Position numbers and translations under genes: made by a program. Below are positions 52,446 to 61,508 of a DNA stretch of 64,000 bases, piece by piece. The DNA comes from an uncultured Maribacter sp. (GTDB lineage Bacteria > Bacteroidota > Bacteroidia > Flavobacteriales > Flavobacteriaceae), in the NCBI RefSeq assembly GCF_947500985.1, contig NZ_CANMTX010000003.1, forward strand, positions 62,001-126,000. The letters run 5' to 3'. The notes beneath the pieces are model-generated. The model worked only from the letters and a program-made list of their open reading frames with translations. It searched no databases and had not been told where the DNA came from. Position 1 is the first letter of the stretch. Every line of letters starts with the position of its first letter.

Positions 52446-53891
52446 CTATTGCAGCACTACCTCACTATAATCTGATGTAATTATAATAGATCGATTACTA
52501 TTATTTTTTAAGTGATGCCCTTTATGAATAGTTGTAGTTCCGTTTTTAGTTTTTACAATCTGTAAACCTGTTGGTAACTTCAATGTCGATGAATTACCTT
52601 TTACATAAATATTGGTAGCCACCTTTGGCATTGTTACCGTTAACTCTCCATTTCTTACGCTAATATCCAATTCTTCAAAGTCATTACCCATTTCAAGAAT
52701 GTGCACTGCGCCAAAATCATTCTTTATAAAGGCATTTTTGAATAACTTATTGATAGTTACCTCAGACGAGGTAGCCTGTAATTGTAATTGAACCACCTCT
52801 AACAATGTTATTTCTTCTGAATATGAAGTACTTAACTGTCCGTAGTTCCATTTCTGAACAGTAACCGGAGAATATGAGGCAGAAACAGTAGTTTCTTCGC
52901 CATCTATAGTAACGGCCCAAAGGCTTGAATGCGAAAGCTTCGCATTCAAGTTTTTGGTATTCTCAGCTAATTTAACCTCACCATGGCGTACATCCATTTT
53001 TATTCTGGTTGACTTTGGTAAGCTAATTTTTATGGTCTTTTTGATTTTAAAATTCTTTTGCTCCCCTTCATTTGAAAAGTAAAATACATTGGGTACATCT
53101 GCTGCATTACCTCTAGAAGAGCTTATAAAAGTTCGAAGCTCATCTCTTTCGTTCTCTGCATGAGCACGTTTCTCTTCTAACTCTTCGCGACGTTGTTCGA
53201 AATTTTCATTGCGCTGTTCCATTAATTTCTCTCTTTCTTCCATTAATTTTTCACGTCTTCGCTCATACTTTTCGCGTTTTTCATTGCCTAAAGATTCTTT
53301 CACACTTTCTGCCCATTCTTGTAATCGTTTTTGATGTTTTTTATCAAAACTCTTCTCAAAATTCTTTTGCCATTTTTTCATGTACTTGTCACCATCCTTT
53401 TGATACTCTTCATAATCAAATGTATAGGCTTCGGTTAATGGTAATGGAGGCATTTCTGGAAAAGGAGCTATTTGAGGCACACTTACCACAAACGATGCTA
53501 TCTCTGGAACCTCTATTCGCATACCACCATGATTAAAAATTTTTTCAGAATCAAAACTTGTGAAGAAATCATTGTTCTTAGATTTTGAAGATATTTTAAT
53601 CTCTTTACTATTACCCAATATTTCAATAGGGCTATTCTTGAAGTAATTCTCTGCTTCTTCTTTTGTAGCTCCCTCAAGGGTGATGGTGGCTGTAATAACC
53701 ACCTCATCCTTATCCCAAGTTTCAAATTCAATATCGGCATAACTGGTATTGATGTTTACTACAGCATCTTCTGCCACAATAAATCTTTCCTGAAATTTTT
53801 TACGCTCTTCTTGCGCCATAAGCGTTGAAGAAGCTAAAAGCCCTAATGCAATGATGAGTTGCTTAGATACTGTTGTCAATGATCTGTTCAT
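52446..53891 (-). CDS. Secreted beta-rich protein with a charged coiled coil, effector of an ECF operon
   Basis: A 481-residue exported protein (signal peptide to about MAQ-EE, residue 27). Layout: beta-rich region about 38-150, a very charged helical segment about 160-256 dominated by Glu, Arg and Lys heptads (EKREKYERRREKLMEER and similar), then a beta-rich region 270-480 that resembles the DUF4097-type repetitive beta fold. I cannot name a family for the whole. It overlaps the anti-sigma gene by 29 bp and is third in the sigma/anti-sigma operon, so it is probably both target and sensor partner of that system. Confidence 0.75.
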   Translation of the reverse strand: MNRSLTTVSKQLIIALGLLASSTLMAQEERKKFQERFIVAEDAVVNINTSYADIEFETWDKDEVVITATITLEGATKEEAENYFKNSPIEILGNSKEIKISSKSKNNDFFTSFDSEKIFNHGGMRIEVPEIASFVVSVPQIAPFPEMPPLPLTEAYTFDYEEYQKDGDKYMKKWQKNFEKSFDKKHQKRLQEWAESVKESLGNEKREKYERRREKLMEEREKLMEQRNENFEQRREELEEKRAHAENERDELRTFISSSRGNAADVPNVFYFSNEGEQKNFKIKKTIKISLPKSTRIKMDVRHGEVKLAENTKNLNAKLSHSSLWAVTIDGEETTVSASYSPVTVQKWNYGQLSTSYSEEITLLEVVQLQLQATSSEVTINKLFKNAFIKNDFGAVHILEMGNDFEELDISVRNGELTVTMPKVATNIYVKGNSSTLKLPTGLQIVKTKNGTTTIHKGHHLKNNSNRSIIITSDYSEVVLQ

Positions 53892-54447
53892 TTTTTGATA
53901 ATTTTAATTCGGTTAACTTTCTTTTTAGTTTTTGTAATAATTGTAATCGTAACTGTAAATTCTCTATCAGTGCTGTTATCGTTTGGTCATTCGGCCCTAG
54001 TTCTTTCAGTTCATTATTTAAAGATTTATATTCAAGGTTTAAATTATTGAGCTGTTCCATAAAACTATCAATCAACTCTTTAGTATCTGGGGAGACTTCT
54101 AGTTTTGCCAGTTCCATATTGATATTGGCTACATAATAGCTTTCTACCTTTTTCAAATCCGGAGAAAGATCCCCAAAAGTGAATTCAGATTTTTGTTCAT
54201 CTGTAGTAGCATTATTAACCACAGTTGTCATGTTACTATCATTTTCATTGAAATACAAGAGCCCTAAACCAATACTTACAATTACCGCAACTGATGCTGC
54301 AATCTTCAACCAACTCTTATCGGTTTTCTTATGTACCGGTATTGATTCTTCTAACTTCTTTAAAAAGCGCTCTTCATGACCATGTTTAATAGTATGCTTT
54401 TGCTCTTTTCTATCCTTTTTGAACATTTCTCTAAGATCCTGTTCCAT
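53863..54447 (-). CDS. Anti-sigma factor-like single-span membrane protein
   Basis: A 194-residue protein: a basic cytoplasmic N-terminus of about 45 residues (the expected sigma-binding end), one membrane helix (about 46-65, SWLKIAASVAVIVSIGLGLLYF), and a helical periplasmic part with heptad-like Leu spacing (NLNLEYKSLNNELKELGPN). The gene overlaps sigma upstream by 17 bp and the secreted coiled-coil gene downstream by 29 bp. The layout is that of an anti-sigma factor; it has no zinc-binding HxxxCxxC. The periplasmic helices could pair with the coiled coil of the next gene product. Confidence 0.82.
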   Translation of the reverse strand: MEQDLREMFKKDRKEQKHTIKHGHEERFLKKLEESIPVHKKTDKSWLKIAASVAVIVSIGLGLLYFNENDSNMTTVVNNATTDEQKSEFTFGDLSPDLKKVESYYVANINMELAKLEVSPDTKELIDSFMEQLNNLNLEYKSLNNELKELGPNDQTITALIENLQLRLQLLQKLKRKLTELKLSKNEQIIDNSI

Positions 54448-54976
54448 ATTTTTTTCCTTTTAATAATTCTTTCAAATGGCCTTTTCCACGTGATAATCTT
54501 GTTCTGCAGGCAGATTCTGAAATATTCAACACTTCTGCTATTTCTTGATGGTCATAACCTTCAACCAAAAACATAAGCACTACGTATTTGTATTTATCCT
54601 GCAACTTATCAATGGCACTTTTAACCTGTTCAATACTAATAGCTGCCGGCACATTCCAATTATCATCTTCTGCAACAACTTGCATGTAACCTTCGTCTAA
54701 CGAAACCTCTTTATCCCTTTTTGATTTAAGAAAATCGATACTCTTATTTACCACTATGCGTTTTAACCATGCACCAAAAGTTACATCACCACTAAACTGA
54801 TGTATTTTTTGAAAAGCCTTAATAAACGACTCCTGTAAAACATCTTCTGCATCATCTCCATTTTTCACAAAACGCATTGCTACAATGTACATGCCGTCAC
54901 AATACTTCCTATACAGCTGTATTTGTGCCGCACGGTCGTTTGCCTTACATTTCTCTACAATACTGCTTTGAAACAT
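54431..54976 (-). CDS. ECF-subfamily RNA polymerase sigma factor
   Basis: A 181-residue sigma-70 family member with only regions 2 and 4. Region 2: MYIVAMRFVKNGDDAEDVLQESFIKAFQKIHQF; region 4: DKYKYVVLMFLVEGYDHQEIAEVLNISESACRTRLSRGKGHLKELL with a clear helix-turn-helix. The linker between them is acidic. Encoded first in an operon with a membrane anti-sigma factor and a secreted coiled-coil protein, all overlapping. It should be released by an envelope signal and very likely controls its own operon. Confidence 0.95.
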   Translation of the reverse strand: MFQSSIVEKCKANDRAAQIQLYRKYCDGMYIVAMRFVKNGDDAEDVLQESFIKAFQKIHQFSGDVTFGAWLKRIVVNKSIDFLKSKRDKEVSLDEGYMQVVAEDDNWNVPAAISIEQVKSAIDKLQDKYKYVVLMFLVEGYDHQEIAEVLNISESACRTRLSRGKGHLKELLKGKKYGTGS

Positions 54977-55080
54977 GAATTAATTAGATTGGTTTTGGTT
55001 TGTTGCTATAATAAGGACGATATAAAAAATAGAATGTTGCAAAAATTTTTATTTTTACACCACACTATTAAATATTTCCT

Positions 55081-55995
55081 TTGAAACAAGTTACAATTTC
55101 CAATGCCTATTTAACACTTATGGTGCTTGATTATGGCGCTACCATTCAAAAGTTACTTGTAAAAAGTGCAGATGGCGAGTACACCAATGTAGTAGTTGGG
55201 TACAACCACCCGAGTAGATATCGTTTAGATGATAATGTTTTAGGAGCCAGTGTAGGTAGATATGCAGGAAGGATTTCTAATGGAGGATTTGTGATCGACA
55301 GAGCTCGATATGATGTGTTTCAAGAAGATGGAGTTCACCTGCATGGCGGTAAAGAAGGTTTTCATCAAAAATATTGGATTATAGATGAAGTAGACCAAAG
55401 CGATAAACCTTTCGTAAAATTGAGCTATACCAGCAAACATTTAGAGGAAGGCTACCCAGGAAATTTATCAGTTACCGTTACCTATAAATTAATGGATAAC
55501 GCATTACAAATTATTTATGAGGGAATAACGGATAGAAGTACGGTTATTAACCTTACCAATCATTCGTATTTTAAATTAGATGGCAACCCTTATATTGATG
55601 AATATGAATTACAATTAAATTGCCCTTATAGATTAGAAACCAAAGAAAACTTATTACCTACAGGCGATATTATGCCGATTCGTAAAACGAAATACGATTT
55701 TCTTCTACCTAGAAAAATAGGTGTACAAAGGTTAAATACAATTTTTATTAAGGATATTGGTAATGAGAAAGTTGCAGAAATACAATCAAAGACATCTGGT
55801 ATAAACATGAAAGTGTATACCAACCAACCTGCTTTGGTAGTATATACTCCGTCAGATTTTCCGGGAATTTGTTTTGAGGCACAGAACTACCCAGACGCAC
55901 CTAATCAGCCAGATTTTCCTAAAAGCCTCTTAAGACCTGGCGATATCTATAATAACATATCTATCTTTAAATTCGATATTGTTAATCCTAGCTAA
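55081..55995 (+). CDS. Aldose 1-epimerase
   Basis: A 304-residue galactose mutarotase-type enzyme interconverting alpha and beta anomers. The first strands (NAYLTLMVLDYGATIQKLLV), the substrate/catalytic region HLHGG (H86, H88), NLTNHSYFKLDG with the second histidine, and the C-terminal glutamate in FPGICFEAQNYPDAPNQP are all present. The start is a TTG at 55081; the first ATG (Met14) would cut into the initial strand of the domain, so I keep TTG. No signal peptide, so cytosolic. Stands alone, divergent from the ECF operon. Confidence 0.9.
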   Translation: MKQVTISNAYLTLMVLDYGATIQKLLVKSADGEYTNVVVGYNHPSRYRLDDNVLGASVGRYAGRISNGGFVIDRARYDVFQEDGVHLHGGKEGFHQKYWIIDEVDQSDKPFVKLSYTSKHLEEGYPGNLSVTVTYKLMDNALQIIYEGITDRSTVINLTNHSYFKLDGNPYIDEYELQLNCPYRLETKENLLPTGDIMPIRKTKYDFLLPRKIGVQRLNTIFIKDIGNEKVAEIQSKTSGINMKVYTNQPALVVYTPSDFPGICFEAQNYPDAPNQPDFPKSLLRPGDIYNNISIFKFDIVNPS

Positions 55996-56079
55996 TTAGA
56001 GCATGAAACGCTACTAAAATTATAGTTCGTATTTACAAATAGTACCTTTATACCACTTGCAGTTATATAAGTAGTTAGA

Positions 56080-57069
56080 ATGAATTTAGCCAATCTTAAA
56101 ACATCAGAATTTCTTGAAGGTATCTATGCCAATAATGTTGCCATAGTAAGCAAGGCTATAACCATAGTAGAAAGTACTAAACCAGAGCACCGTATAATCG
56201 CTAATGAAATAATTGCCGGTTGTATTTCAAAAAAGCATGATTCTATAAGAATTGGAATAACCGGGGTGCCAGGCGCTGGTAAAAGCACATTTATAGAACA
56301 ATTTGGTGGCATACTAACCAAATTGGGCACAAAAGTAGCCGTACTTACCGTAGACCCTTCTAGCAGTAGAACAAAAGGTAGCATTCTTGGCGACAAAACT
56401 CGTATGGAAGAGTTGGTTAAAAACCCCAATGCATACATAAGACCTTCAGCTTCTGGTTCTTCATTAGGTGGTGTTACCCGTAAAACAAGAGAGAGCATCG
56501 TCATATTAGAAGCGGCAGGTTTCAACTGTATTTTAATCGAAACTATTGGCGTTGGACAAAGTGAAACTGCTGTTCACGATATGGTAGATTTCTTTCTATT
56601 ATTAAAATTAGCAGGTGCTGGCGATGAGTTACAGGGCATAAAAAGAGGAATCATTGAAATGGCTGATGCAATTGTTATTACAAAAGCAGACGGAGATAAT
56701 TTAAAACGAACAGATTTTGCTAGAATGGAATTCACCCGCGCATTACATATGTTTCCGCCAAAGGAAAATGGTTGGACTCCCGAAGTTTTAACCTGTTCTG
56801 CAATTGAAAATAGAGGTTTAGACGAAATTTGGCAGATGATCGACTCTTATTGTAAAAAAATGAAGGAATCGGGATATTTTGCTTCTAACAGACAACAGCA
56901 AAATGAAAATTGGTTAATTCAATATTTAGAACAAGAACTATTAACTGAATTCTACCAACATCCAAAGACCAAAGAAATGCTACCACAATTAAAAAAAGAA
57001 GTTATTAGCGGTAATATCTCTCCTTTTTTAGCTGCAGAAAAGCTCTTAAAGGCTATAAAAAAGCACTAA
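56080..57069 (+). CDS. meaB: Methylmalonyl-CoA mutase-associated GTPase MeaB
   Basis: A 329-residue G3E-family P-loop GTPase (MeaB/ArgK) that guards methylmalonyl-CoA mutase and gates loading of adenosylcobalamin. Walker A GVPGAGKST is at 62-70; the block VLTVDPSSSRTKGSILGDKTRM is family-diagnostic; IETIGVGQSE and TKADGDN (base recognition) follow, and the C-terminal helices form the dimer arm. The mutase genes are outside the window. Cobalamin adenosyltransferase at 32093 belongs to the same pathway. Not in an evident operon. Confidence 0.95.
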   Translation: MNLANLKTSEFLEGIYANNVAIVSKAITIVESTKPEHRIIANEIIAGCISKKHDSIRIGITGVPGAGKSTFIEQFGGILTKLGTKVAVLTVDPSSSRTKGSILGDKTRMEELVKNPNAYIRPSASGSSLGGVTRKTRESIVILEAAGFNCILIETIGVGQSETAVHDMVDFFLLLKLAGAGDELQGIKRGIIEMADAIVITKADGDNLKRTDFARMEFTRALHMFPPKENGWTPEVLTCSAIENRGLDEIWQMIDSYCKKMKESGYFASNRQQQNENWLIQYLEQELLTEFYQHPKTKEMLPQLKKEVISGNISPFLAAEKLLKAIKKH

Positions 57070-57122
57070 ACCCTTTATAATGTAACTACCGTTCATGTAC
57101 ATTATCTTAAGGATAAAAAACA

Positions 57123-57130
57123 TAACTTTG
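57123..57130 (+). promoter_or_regulatory. -7 promoter element before the GT2 gene
   Basis: TAACTTTG, an exact TAnnTTTG, 23 bp before the start codon at 57153. No TTTG was found at the expected -33 distance, so this is a half match. Confidence 0.35.
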
Positions 57131-57152
57131 CACCTATTCAAAAAACAACCCA

Positions 57153-58112
57153 ATGCAACCTGTTACCACTTCCCTACTTTCGGTAGTTGTTCCTTTATAT
57201 AACGAACAAGACAATGCGGCTCTTTTAACACAAAAGATACACGAAAGCTTGGTTGGCTACGATTATCAAATTATTTACATAGATGATTTTTCAACCGACA
57301 ACACCAAAAAAGTAGTAAAAGGTCTTAAAGATGAGAAGGTTCATTTAATAGAATTGAAGAAAAATTACGGGCAGAGTTTAGCCTTGGCTGCAGGTCTTGA
57401 TTATGCAGAAGGAGAGTATATTATTACAATGGATGGTGATTTACAAAACGATCCGTCTGATATACCTCAAATGCTGACTTATGCCGTTAGTGGTGAATAT
57501 GATGTTGTCACGGGTATTCGACAAAAACGAAAAGATTCTCTTGTTAAAAAAATACCCTCTAAAATTGCTAATTTTCTGGTACGCCGTGTTACCAAATTAG
57601 ATATTAAAGACAATGGCTGTGCCTTAAAAGTATTTACTAGGGATATAGCCAAAGACTTAAATCTATACGGTGAAATGCACAGGTTTATTACCCTATTGGC
57701 ATTTCTTGAAGGTGGTCAAATAAAGCAAGTACCTGTAAAGCACCATGCACGTCATGCAGGGGTTTCTAAATACGGACTTGAGCGTGTTTTTAAAGTAGTT
57801 GCAGATATGATGCTATTACTTTTTATTCGTAAATACTTTCAACGTCCAATTCACCTATTCGGTATCTCTGGTTTTTTAATGATTATGGCAGGTGTATTCA
57901 TTAACGTTTATCTAATGATTGTAAAGTTAGGTTTTGGGGAAGATATTGGCACAAGACCTTTATTGACGGTAGGTATGATGTTCATTTTTGCTGGCATTCA
58001 ATTATTTACAATAGGTATTGTAATGGAGTTATTAATACGAACTTATTATGAATCTCAGAACAAAAGACCATACCGCATTAAAAAAGTAAGTGTAGGTGAC
58101 GAAGTTAAATAA
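57153..58112 (+). CDS. Family 2 glycosyltransferase (DPM/GtrB-like)
   Basis: A 319-residue GT-A enzyme that moves a sugar from a nucleotide donor to polyprenyl phosphate, by analogy with dolichol-phosphate mannose synthase. N-terminal SVVVPLYNEQDN, then IDDFSTDNT, and the acceptor/metal region MDGDLQNDPSDIPQML; two C-terminal membrane helices (FGISGFLMIMAGVFINVYLM and MMFIFAGIQLFTIGIVMELL-like) match the GtrB layout. It overlaps the next gene by 17 bp. With the flippase-like protein, GT39 and PAP2 genes nearby it makes a plausible lipid-linked sugar pathway. Confidence 0.9.
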   Translation: MQPVTTSLLSVVVPLYNEQDNAALLTQKIHESLVGYDYQIIYIDDFSTDNTKKVVKGLKDEKVHLIELKKNYGQSLALAAGLDYAEGEYIITMDGDLQNDPSDIPQMLTYAVSGEYDVVTGIRQKRKDSLVKKIPSKIANFLVRRVTKLDIKDNGCALKVFTRDIAKDLNLYGEMHRFITLLAFLEGGQIKQVPVKHHARHAGVSKYGLERVFKVVADMMLLLFIRKYFQRPIHLFGISGFLMIMAGVFINVYLMIVKLGFGEDIGTRPLLTVGMMFIFAGIQLFTIGIVMELLIRTYYESQNKRPYRIKKVSVGDEVK

Positions 58113-58977
58113 GAAAGTAACCACCGGATTAAAAGTACTGATCAGTGCCGTTTTAATTTATTTCATTTTTACTAAAATAAATGTAAGTGAGATAAAAGAC
58201 ATACTGATTAAGAGTAATCCGCTTTACTTAATCTTAGCGGCCATATTCTTTATATTTTCTAAGTTCATTGGGGCAATACGCCTAAATCTATATTTTCATA
58301 GGCTTAATATCATGCTTACAAATACAAGCAATTTTAAGCTATACCTTTTGGGTATGTTCTACAACCTGTTCTTACCTGGTGGTATTGGCGGCGATGCTTA
58401 CAAAGGCTATATTCTAAAGAAAACCTTTGATGTCAAAACTAAAAGAATGGTGAGTGTGTTAGTCTTAGATCGTCTGGGCGGACTATTATTACTATTCATA
58501 TACGCCTGTGGGCTATTGGCTTTTCATAATGCTGAAATTTTAGATGGATATCGTTGGATCTTCCTTTCAGCTATACCAATATCAGTTATCGTATTCTGGT
58601 TATTGAATAAGAAGTTTTTTAATTATGTGTTGCCTATATTTTGGAAAACAACAGCATTATCTGCTTTGGTACAATTGGCACAATTAATTTGTATTTGGTT
58701 TATTCTACTTGCCCTGAATATTGAATTGAATCAAATTTCATATCTCATTATTTTCTTGATTTCATCAATTGTAGCGGTAGTACCGTTAACATTAGGAGGC
58801 ATAGGCAGCCGTGAAGTAACCTTCTTCTATGGCGCAAAACTATTGGGACTAGACCAAAATATATCTGTTGGCGTAAGTGTACTTTTCTTCTTAATTACGG
58901 CAATAGTATCATTTATAGGCGTATGGTACCACTTTAAAAAAATTAAATTGGAATTGGCAGATACTTCAATCAAATAA
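58096..58977 (+). CDS. LPG synthase TM-region / UPF0104-type membrane protein
   Basis: A 293-residue polytopic protein with about seven or eight membrane segments. LYLLGMFYNLFLPGGIGGDAYKGYILKKTFDVKTKRMVSVLVLDRLGGL and LGGIGSREVTFFYGAKLLGL are hallmarks of the lysylphosphatidylglycerol synthase transmembrane (flippase) family, here without the soluble aminoacyltransferase domain. The start is a GTG overlapping the GT2 gene by 17 bp, so translation is probably coupled. A role in flipping or transferring polyprenyl-linked sugars is inferred from the partner gene. Confidence 0.85.
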   Translation: MTKLNKKVTTGLKVLISAVLIYFIFTKINVSEIKDILIKSNPLYLILAAIFFIFSKFIGAIRLNLYFHRLNIMLTNTSNFKLYLLGMFYNLFLPGGIGGDAYKGYILKKTFDVKTKRMVSVLVLDRLGGLLLLFIYACGLLAFHNAEILDGYRWIFLSAIPISVIVFWLLNKKFFNYVLPIFWKTTALSALVQLAQLICIWFILLALNIELNQISYLIIFLISSIVAVVPLTLGGIGSREVTFFYGAKLLGLDQNISVGVSVLFFLITAIVSFIGVWYHFKKIKLELADTSIK

Positions 58978-58992
58978 ACCAATTCATCACCT

Positions 58993-60651
58993 TTAATAAA
59001 TATGCAGCAAGTGCATTTTACGCGTTACTTTCTTACGTGTATTCGGGTTTAAGAATTTGCCTTGCAAACGTGTTATTCTAAATTGATCAACAGAGAATTG
59101 AGAATCCCAATCAAAGCCTTTTTCTTCTAGCGTGGCCATTTCATCATCATTCACATATACCCAAATATCTTTCTTGCTTTTTAAGACCTCTGGTGTAGTA
59201 ATTTGAACAGGAAATTGATTATAAAAGTCTAAAGACCACGTATGATCTTTACCAACTTTATAAATTCGATCTACAGGAATATCTTTTTCAGCAATGACCT
59301 TAGACATAGAAGACCCACCTTGGTAGTCCAATAAATTCGGATAAAAATGTAAGTTCAAAACGGCATTTAAAAATAATGATGCACAAACCGAAATCGTAAC
59401 CAACTTCATATAAACTCCTTCCCTTTTTAAGGCATAATAAATAATTAATATTGCCGCTCCAATTAAAAACACATATGCTACAACACTTCTCAACTTGAAG
59501 ACATAAAAACATATTAATGCTGAAGCGATAAATACAATACTAAGCACAAAGTATTGCCCTATCATTAAATACTTCAGCGTTTTTTCTTTGTTTTCCGTGT
59601 ATAAATTATAGATATAAGCAGCGGTTATAACTGCAAATAATGGAATAGTAATGTTCAAATAATGTGGCAATTTGAACTGGGCAAAGCTGATAATAATAAA
59701 AATCAAAGTGATACCGCCAACGGTTAAAAACTCAGAGCCCTGTACAAACTTAAATTTCTGATTGACAAAAACCTTTATCTTATGATAGAATGCCGTAATA
59801 CCTAAAATTGTCCAAGGAAGAAAAACCCATAAGAATGTATGAAAAAAGAAAAAGTAATCGCTACTATTTTTACCAATACCTTCGCCGCTTAAACGTTCAA
59901 AACTCTGTTCCCAAAAAATAAAGAATATACCACTACGATGGTCTTTGCCACGTATCACTTTTTCAGGATGCAAATCAAATTGCAAATAATAAGCATATAA
60001 CATTGGTGTTATAGTCACTGCAAATACTAATAACGCCAATAGCACTTTCCAGCTTAAAAACGCTTTCCATTTACCGGTATAAAATAAATGACAAAGTATG
60101 GGCAATCCTATTACCAAAAGAGCGATTTGCCCTTTGGTAGAGAACGCAATACCTGCTGCAAAAGCACCAATTACTATTGCAGACACACTGCCTTTCTCTA
60201 TATATTTTGCCAGTTGCCAAATTGCTAAAATACTGAAGCCTGTTAACACAGCATCTGTACGAACATCAATAGCACCCAAAACAATAGTCTGCGCAGTCAT
60301 AAAAACCAAGGCAGCTAGTTTACCAACATGTTTATTATAAAGTAAACTACCCAGACCATAACAACTATAAGCAGCCAATAAGGTGGCTAATATGCCTGGA
60401 ATTCGATAAGACCAATCATGAATACCAAAAATTTTATATGATAAGGCTGCTAGCCAGTAATGCATATGCGGCTTATCTAAATACTCTTCAGGACCTTTAA
60501 AGAGGCTGAAAAAATCATTCTCTTGCACCATTCTCATTGCCATTACAGAAAACTGTGCAGAATCATTTTCGAACAACGTCACAAACATACCTGCAACGTA
60601 TACCACGAAAATTAAAAGAATTAAAAACCAGTACCTTAAATTAGATATCAT
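58993..60651 (-). CDS. GT39/ArnT-like membrane glycosyltransferase
   Basis: A 552-residue protein with a dozen or so membrane helices. The first periplasmic loop reads FENDSAQFSVMAMRMVQENDFF with the conserved Asp of the ArnT/PMT family, and continues with LDKPHMHYWLAALSYKIFG (the DKPP-like block). These enzymes transfer a sugar from a polyprenyl-phosphate carrier to a periplasmic acceptor such as lipid A or protein. The C-terminal 100 residues form a soluble domain. It is coupled by an ATGA overlap to the PAP2 gene upstream. Acceptor unknown. Confidence 0.9.
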   Translation of the reverse strand: MISNLRYWFLILLIFVVYVAGMFVTLFENDSAQFSVMAMRMVQENDFFSLFKGPEEYLDKPHMHYWLAALSYKIFGIHDWSYRIPGILATLLAAYSCYGLGSLLYNKHVGKLAALVFMTAQTIVLGAIDVRTDAVLTGFSILAIWQLAKYIEKGSVSAIVIGAFAAGIAFSTKGQIALLVIGLPILCHLFYTGKWKAFLSWKVLLALLVFAVTITPMLYAYYLQFDLHPEKVIRGKDHRSGIFFIFWEQSFERLSGEGIGKNSSDYFFFFHTFLWVFLPWTILGITAFYHKIKVFVNQKFKFVQGSEFLTVGGITLIFIIISFAQFKLPHYLNITIPLFAVITAAYIYNLYTENKEKTLKYLMIGQYFVLSIVFIASALICFYVFKLRSVVAYVFLIGAAILIIYYALKREGVYMKLVTISVCASLFLNAVLNLHFYPNLLDYQGGSSMSKVIAEKDIPVDRIYKVGKDHTWSLDFYNQFPVQITTPEVLKSKKDIWVYVNDDEMATLEEKGFDWDSQFSVDQFRITRLQGKFLNPNTRKKVTRKMHLLHIY

Positions 60652-61217
60652 AGGGAGAATTTGCGAAGTGCAAATATAAATAACTTTACAAACAACCAGC
60701 CGAATAGCGAGCCTATTGCAGCACCGGTAATAATATCAAGTGGAAAATGAACTCCAATATACACGCGGCTAAATGCTACCAAGGCTGCCCACAGTACTAA
60801 GAAGACCCCTAAATACTTAATGCTAGATTTTAAAATACTACCAAAAAACACTGCTATTGCAAATGAGTTTGACGCATGGGCCGAAAAATAACCGAATTTA
60901 CCGCCGCAGTAACTTTTTACTAAACGCATGTATGGTTCAACCTCTTGGTCATGGCAAGGTCGTAATCGAGCAACACCGTACTTAAAAAAATTACCTAATT
61001 GATCTGTAACTGTTATTAAAAGACCAATAGAAACTAAGAGTACCATGGTTTTCTTACCTCCATATTTCTGAAACGAAAGTATCAGCAAGAATATATATAG
61101 AGGTACGGCACTCAGTTTGTTGGTGATGAACTGAAAAAAAGTATCCCATTTTGGTGTACCCAATCCGTTGAGGTATAAAAAAAACTCTTTATCTAGTTGT
61201 AAAAGCTCTTCAAGCAT
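60648..61217 (-). CDS. PAP2-family lipid phosphatase
   Basis: A 189-residue membrane phosphatase with about five helices. The three phosphatase motifs are present: KYGVARLRPC (KxxxxxxRP), FSAHASN (the PSGH position, here SAH) and SRVYIGVHFPLDI (SRxxxxxHxxxD). Relatives dephosphorylate undecaprenyl diphosphate or lipid A. ATGA overlap with the downstream GT39 gene suggests recycling of the polyprenyl carrier released by that transferase. The first residues LLQLDKEFFLYLNGLGTPKWD are typical of the family. Confidence 0.92.
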   Translation of the reverse strand: MLEELLQLDKEFFLYLNGLGTPKWDTFFQFITNKLSAVPLYIFLLILSFQKYGGKKTMVLLVSIGLLITVTDQLGNFFKYGVARLRPCHDQEVEPYMRLVKSYCGGKFGYFSAHASNSFAIAVFFGSILKSSIKYLGVFLVLWAALVAFSRVYIGVHFPLDIITGAAIGSLFGWLFVKLFIFALRKFSL

Positions 61218-61222
61218 AATTA

Positions 61223-61450
61223 TTAATCTTCGTATCTAGACACTTCTCGATCATAAAATGCCGTCGCATCTTTAATTAAGTTTTCAGCTTCTTCTTCCAA
61301 TTCTTTTTCATCTTCCTTAGAGAATTCTTCAAGCCATTCTACCTCATCATCTTCTAGGTTGATTATAAACCTTGGAAACTCGGTGTGTACTACAAATATT
61401 GCTGTAGGGTAATCTGTATTATCACCCAATAAAAATTTCGGAAATTCCAT
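61223..61450 (-). CDS. Conserved hypothetical acidic small protein
   Basis: A 75-residue very acidic cytoplasmic protein that I do not recognise. A beta-like N-terminal half (TAIFVVHTEFPRFIINLEDD) is followed by a Glu-rich helix (EVEWLEEFSKEDEKELEEEAENLIKDA). It is 5 bp upstream of the PAP2 gene on the same strand and probably co-transcribed with it. No signal peptide or known motif; codon use looks normal. Confidence 0.72.
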   Translation of the reverse strand: MEFPKFLLGDNTDYPTAIFVVHTEFPRFIINLEDDEVEWLEEFSKEDEKELEEEAENLIKDATAFYDREVSRYED

Positions 61451-61508
61451 AAAAAATTATAATCTATAAGTTGAAATATAATTGTTGTTAACGACCATAA
61501 ATAGATCG

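Noticed and set aside
56124-56525. A 133-codon frame opposite meaB
   Set aside because: Antisense to the conserved GTPase domain and without recognisable features.
57077-57105. ATAATGTA/TACATTAT hairpin after meaB as a terminator
   Set aside because: Eight-bp stem that is almost all A and T with a 13-base loop and no T-run.
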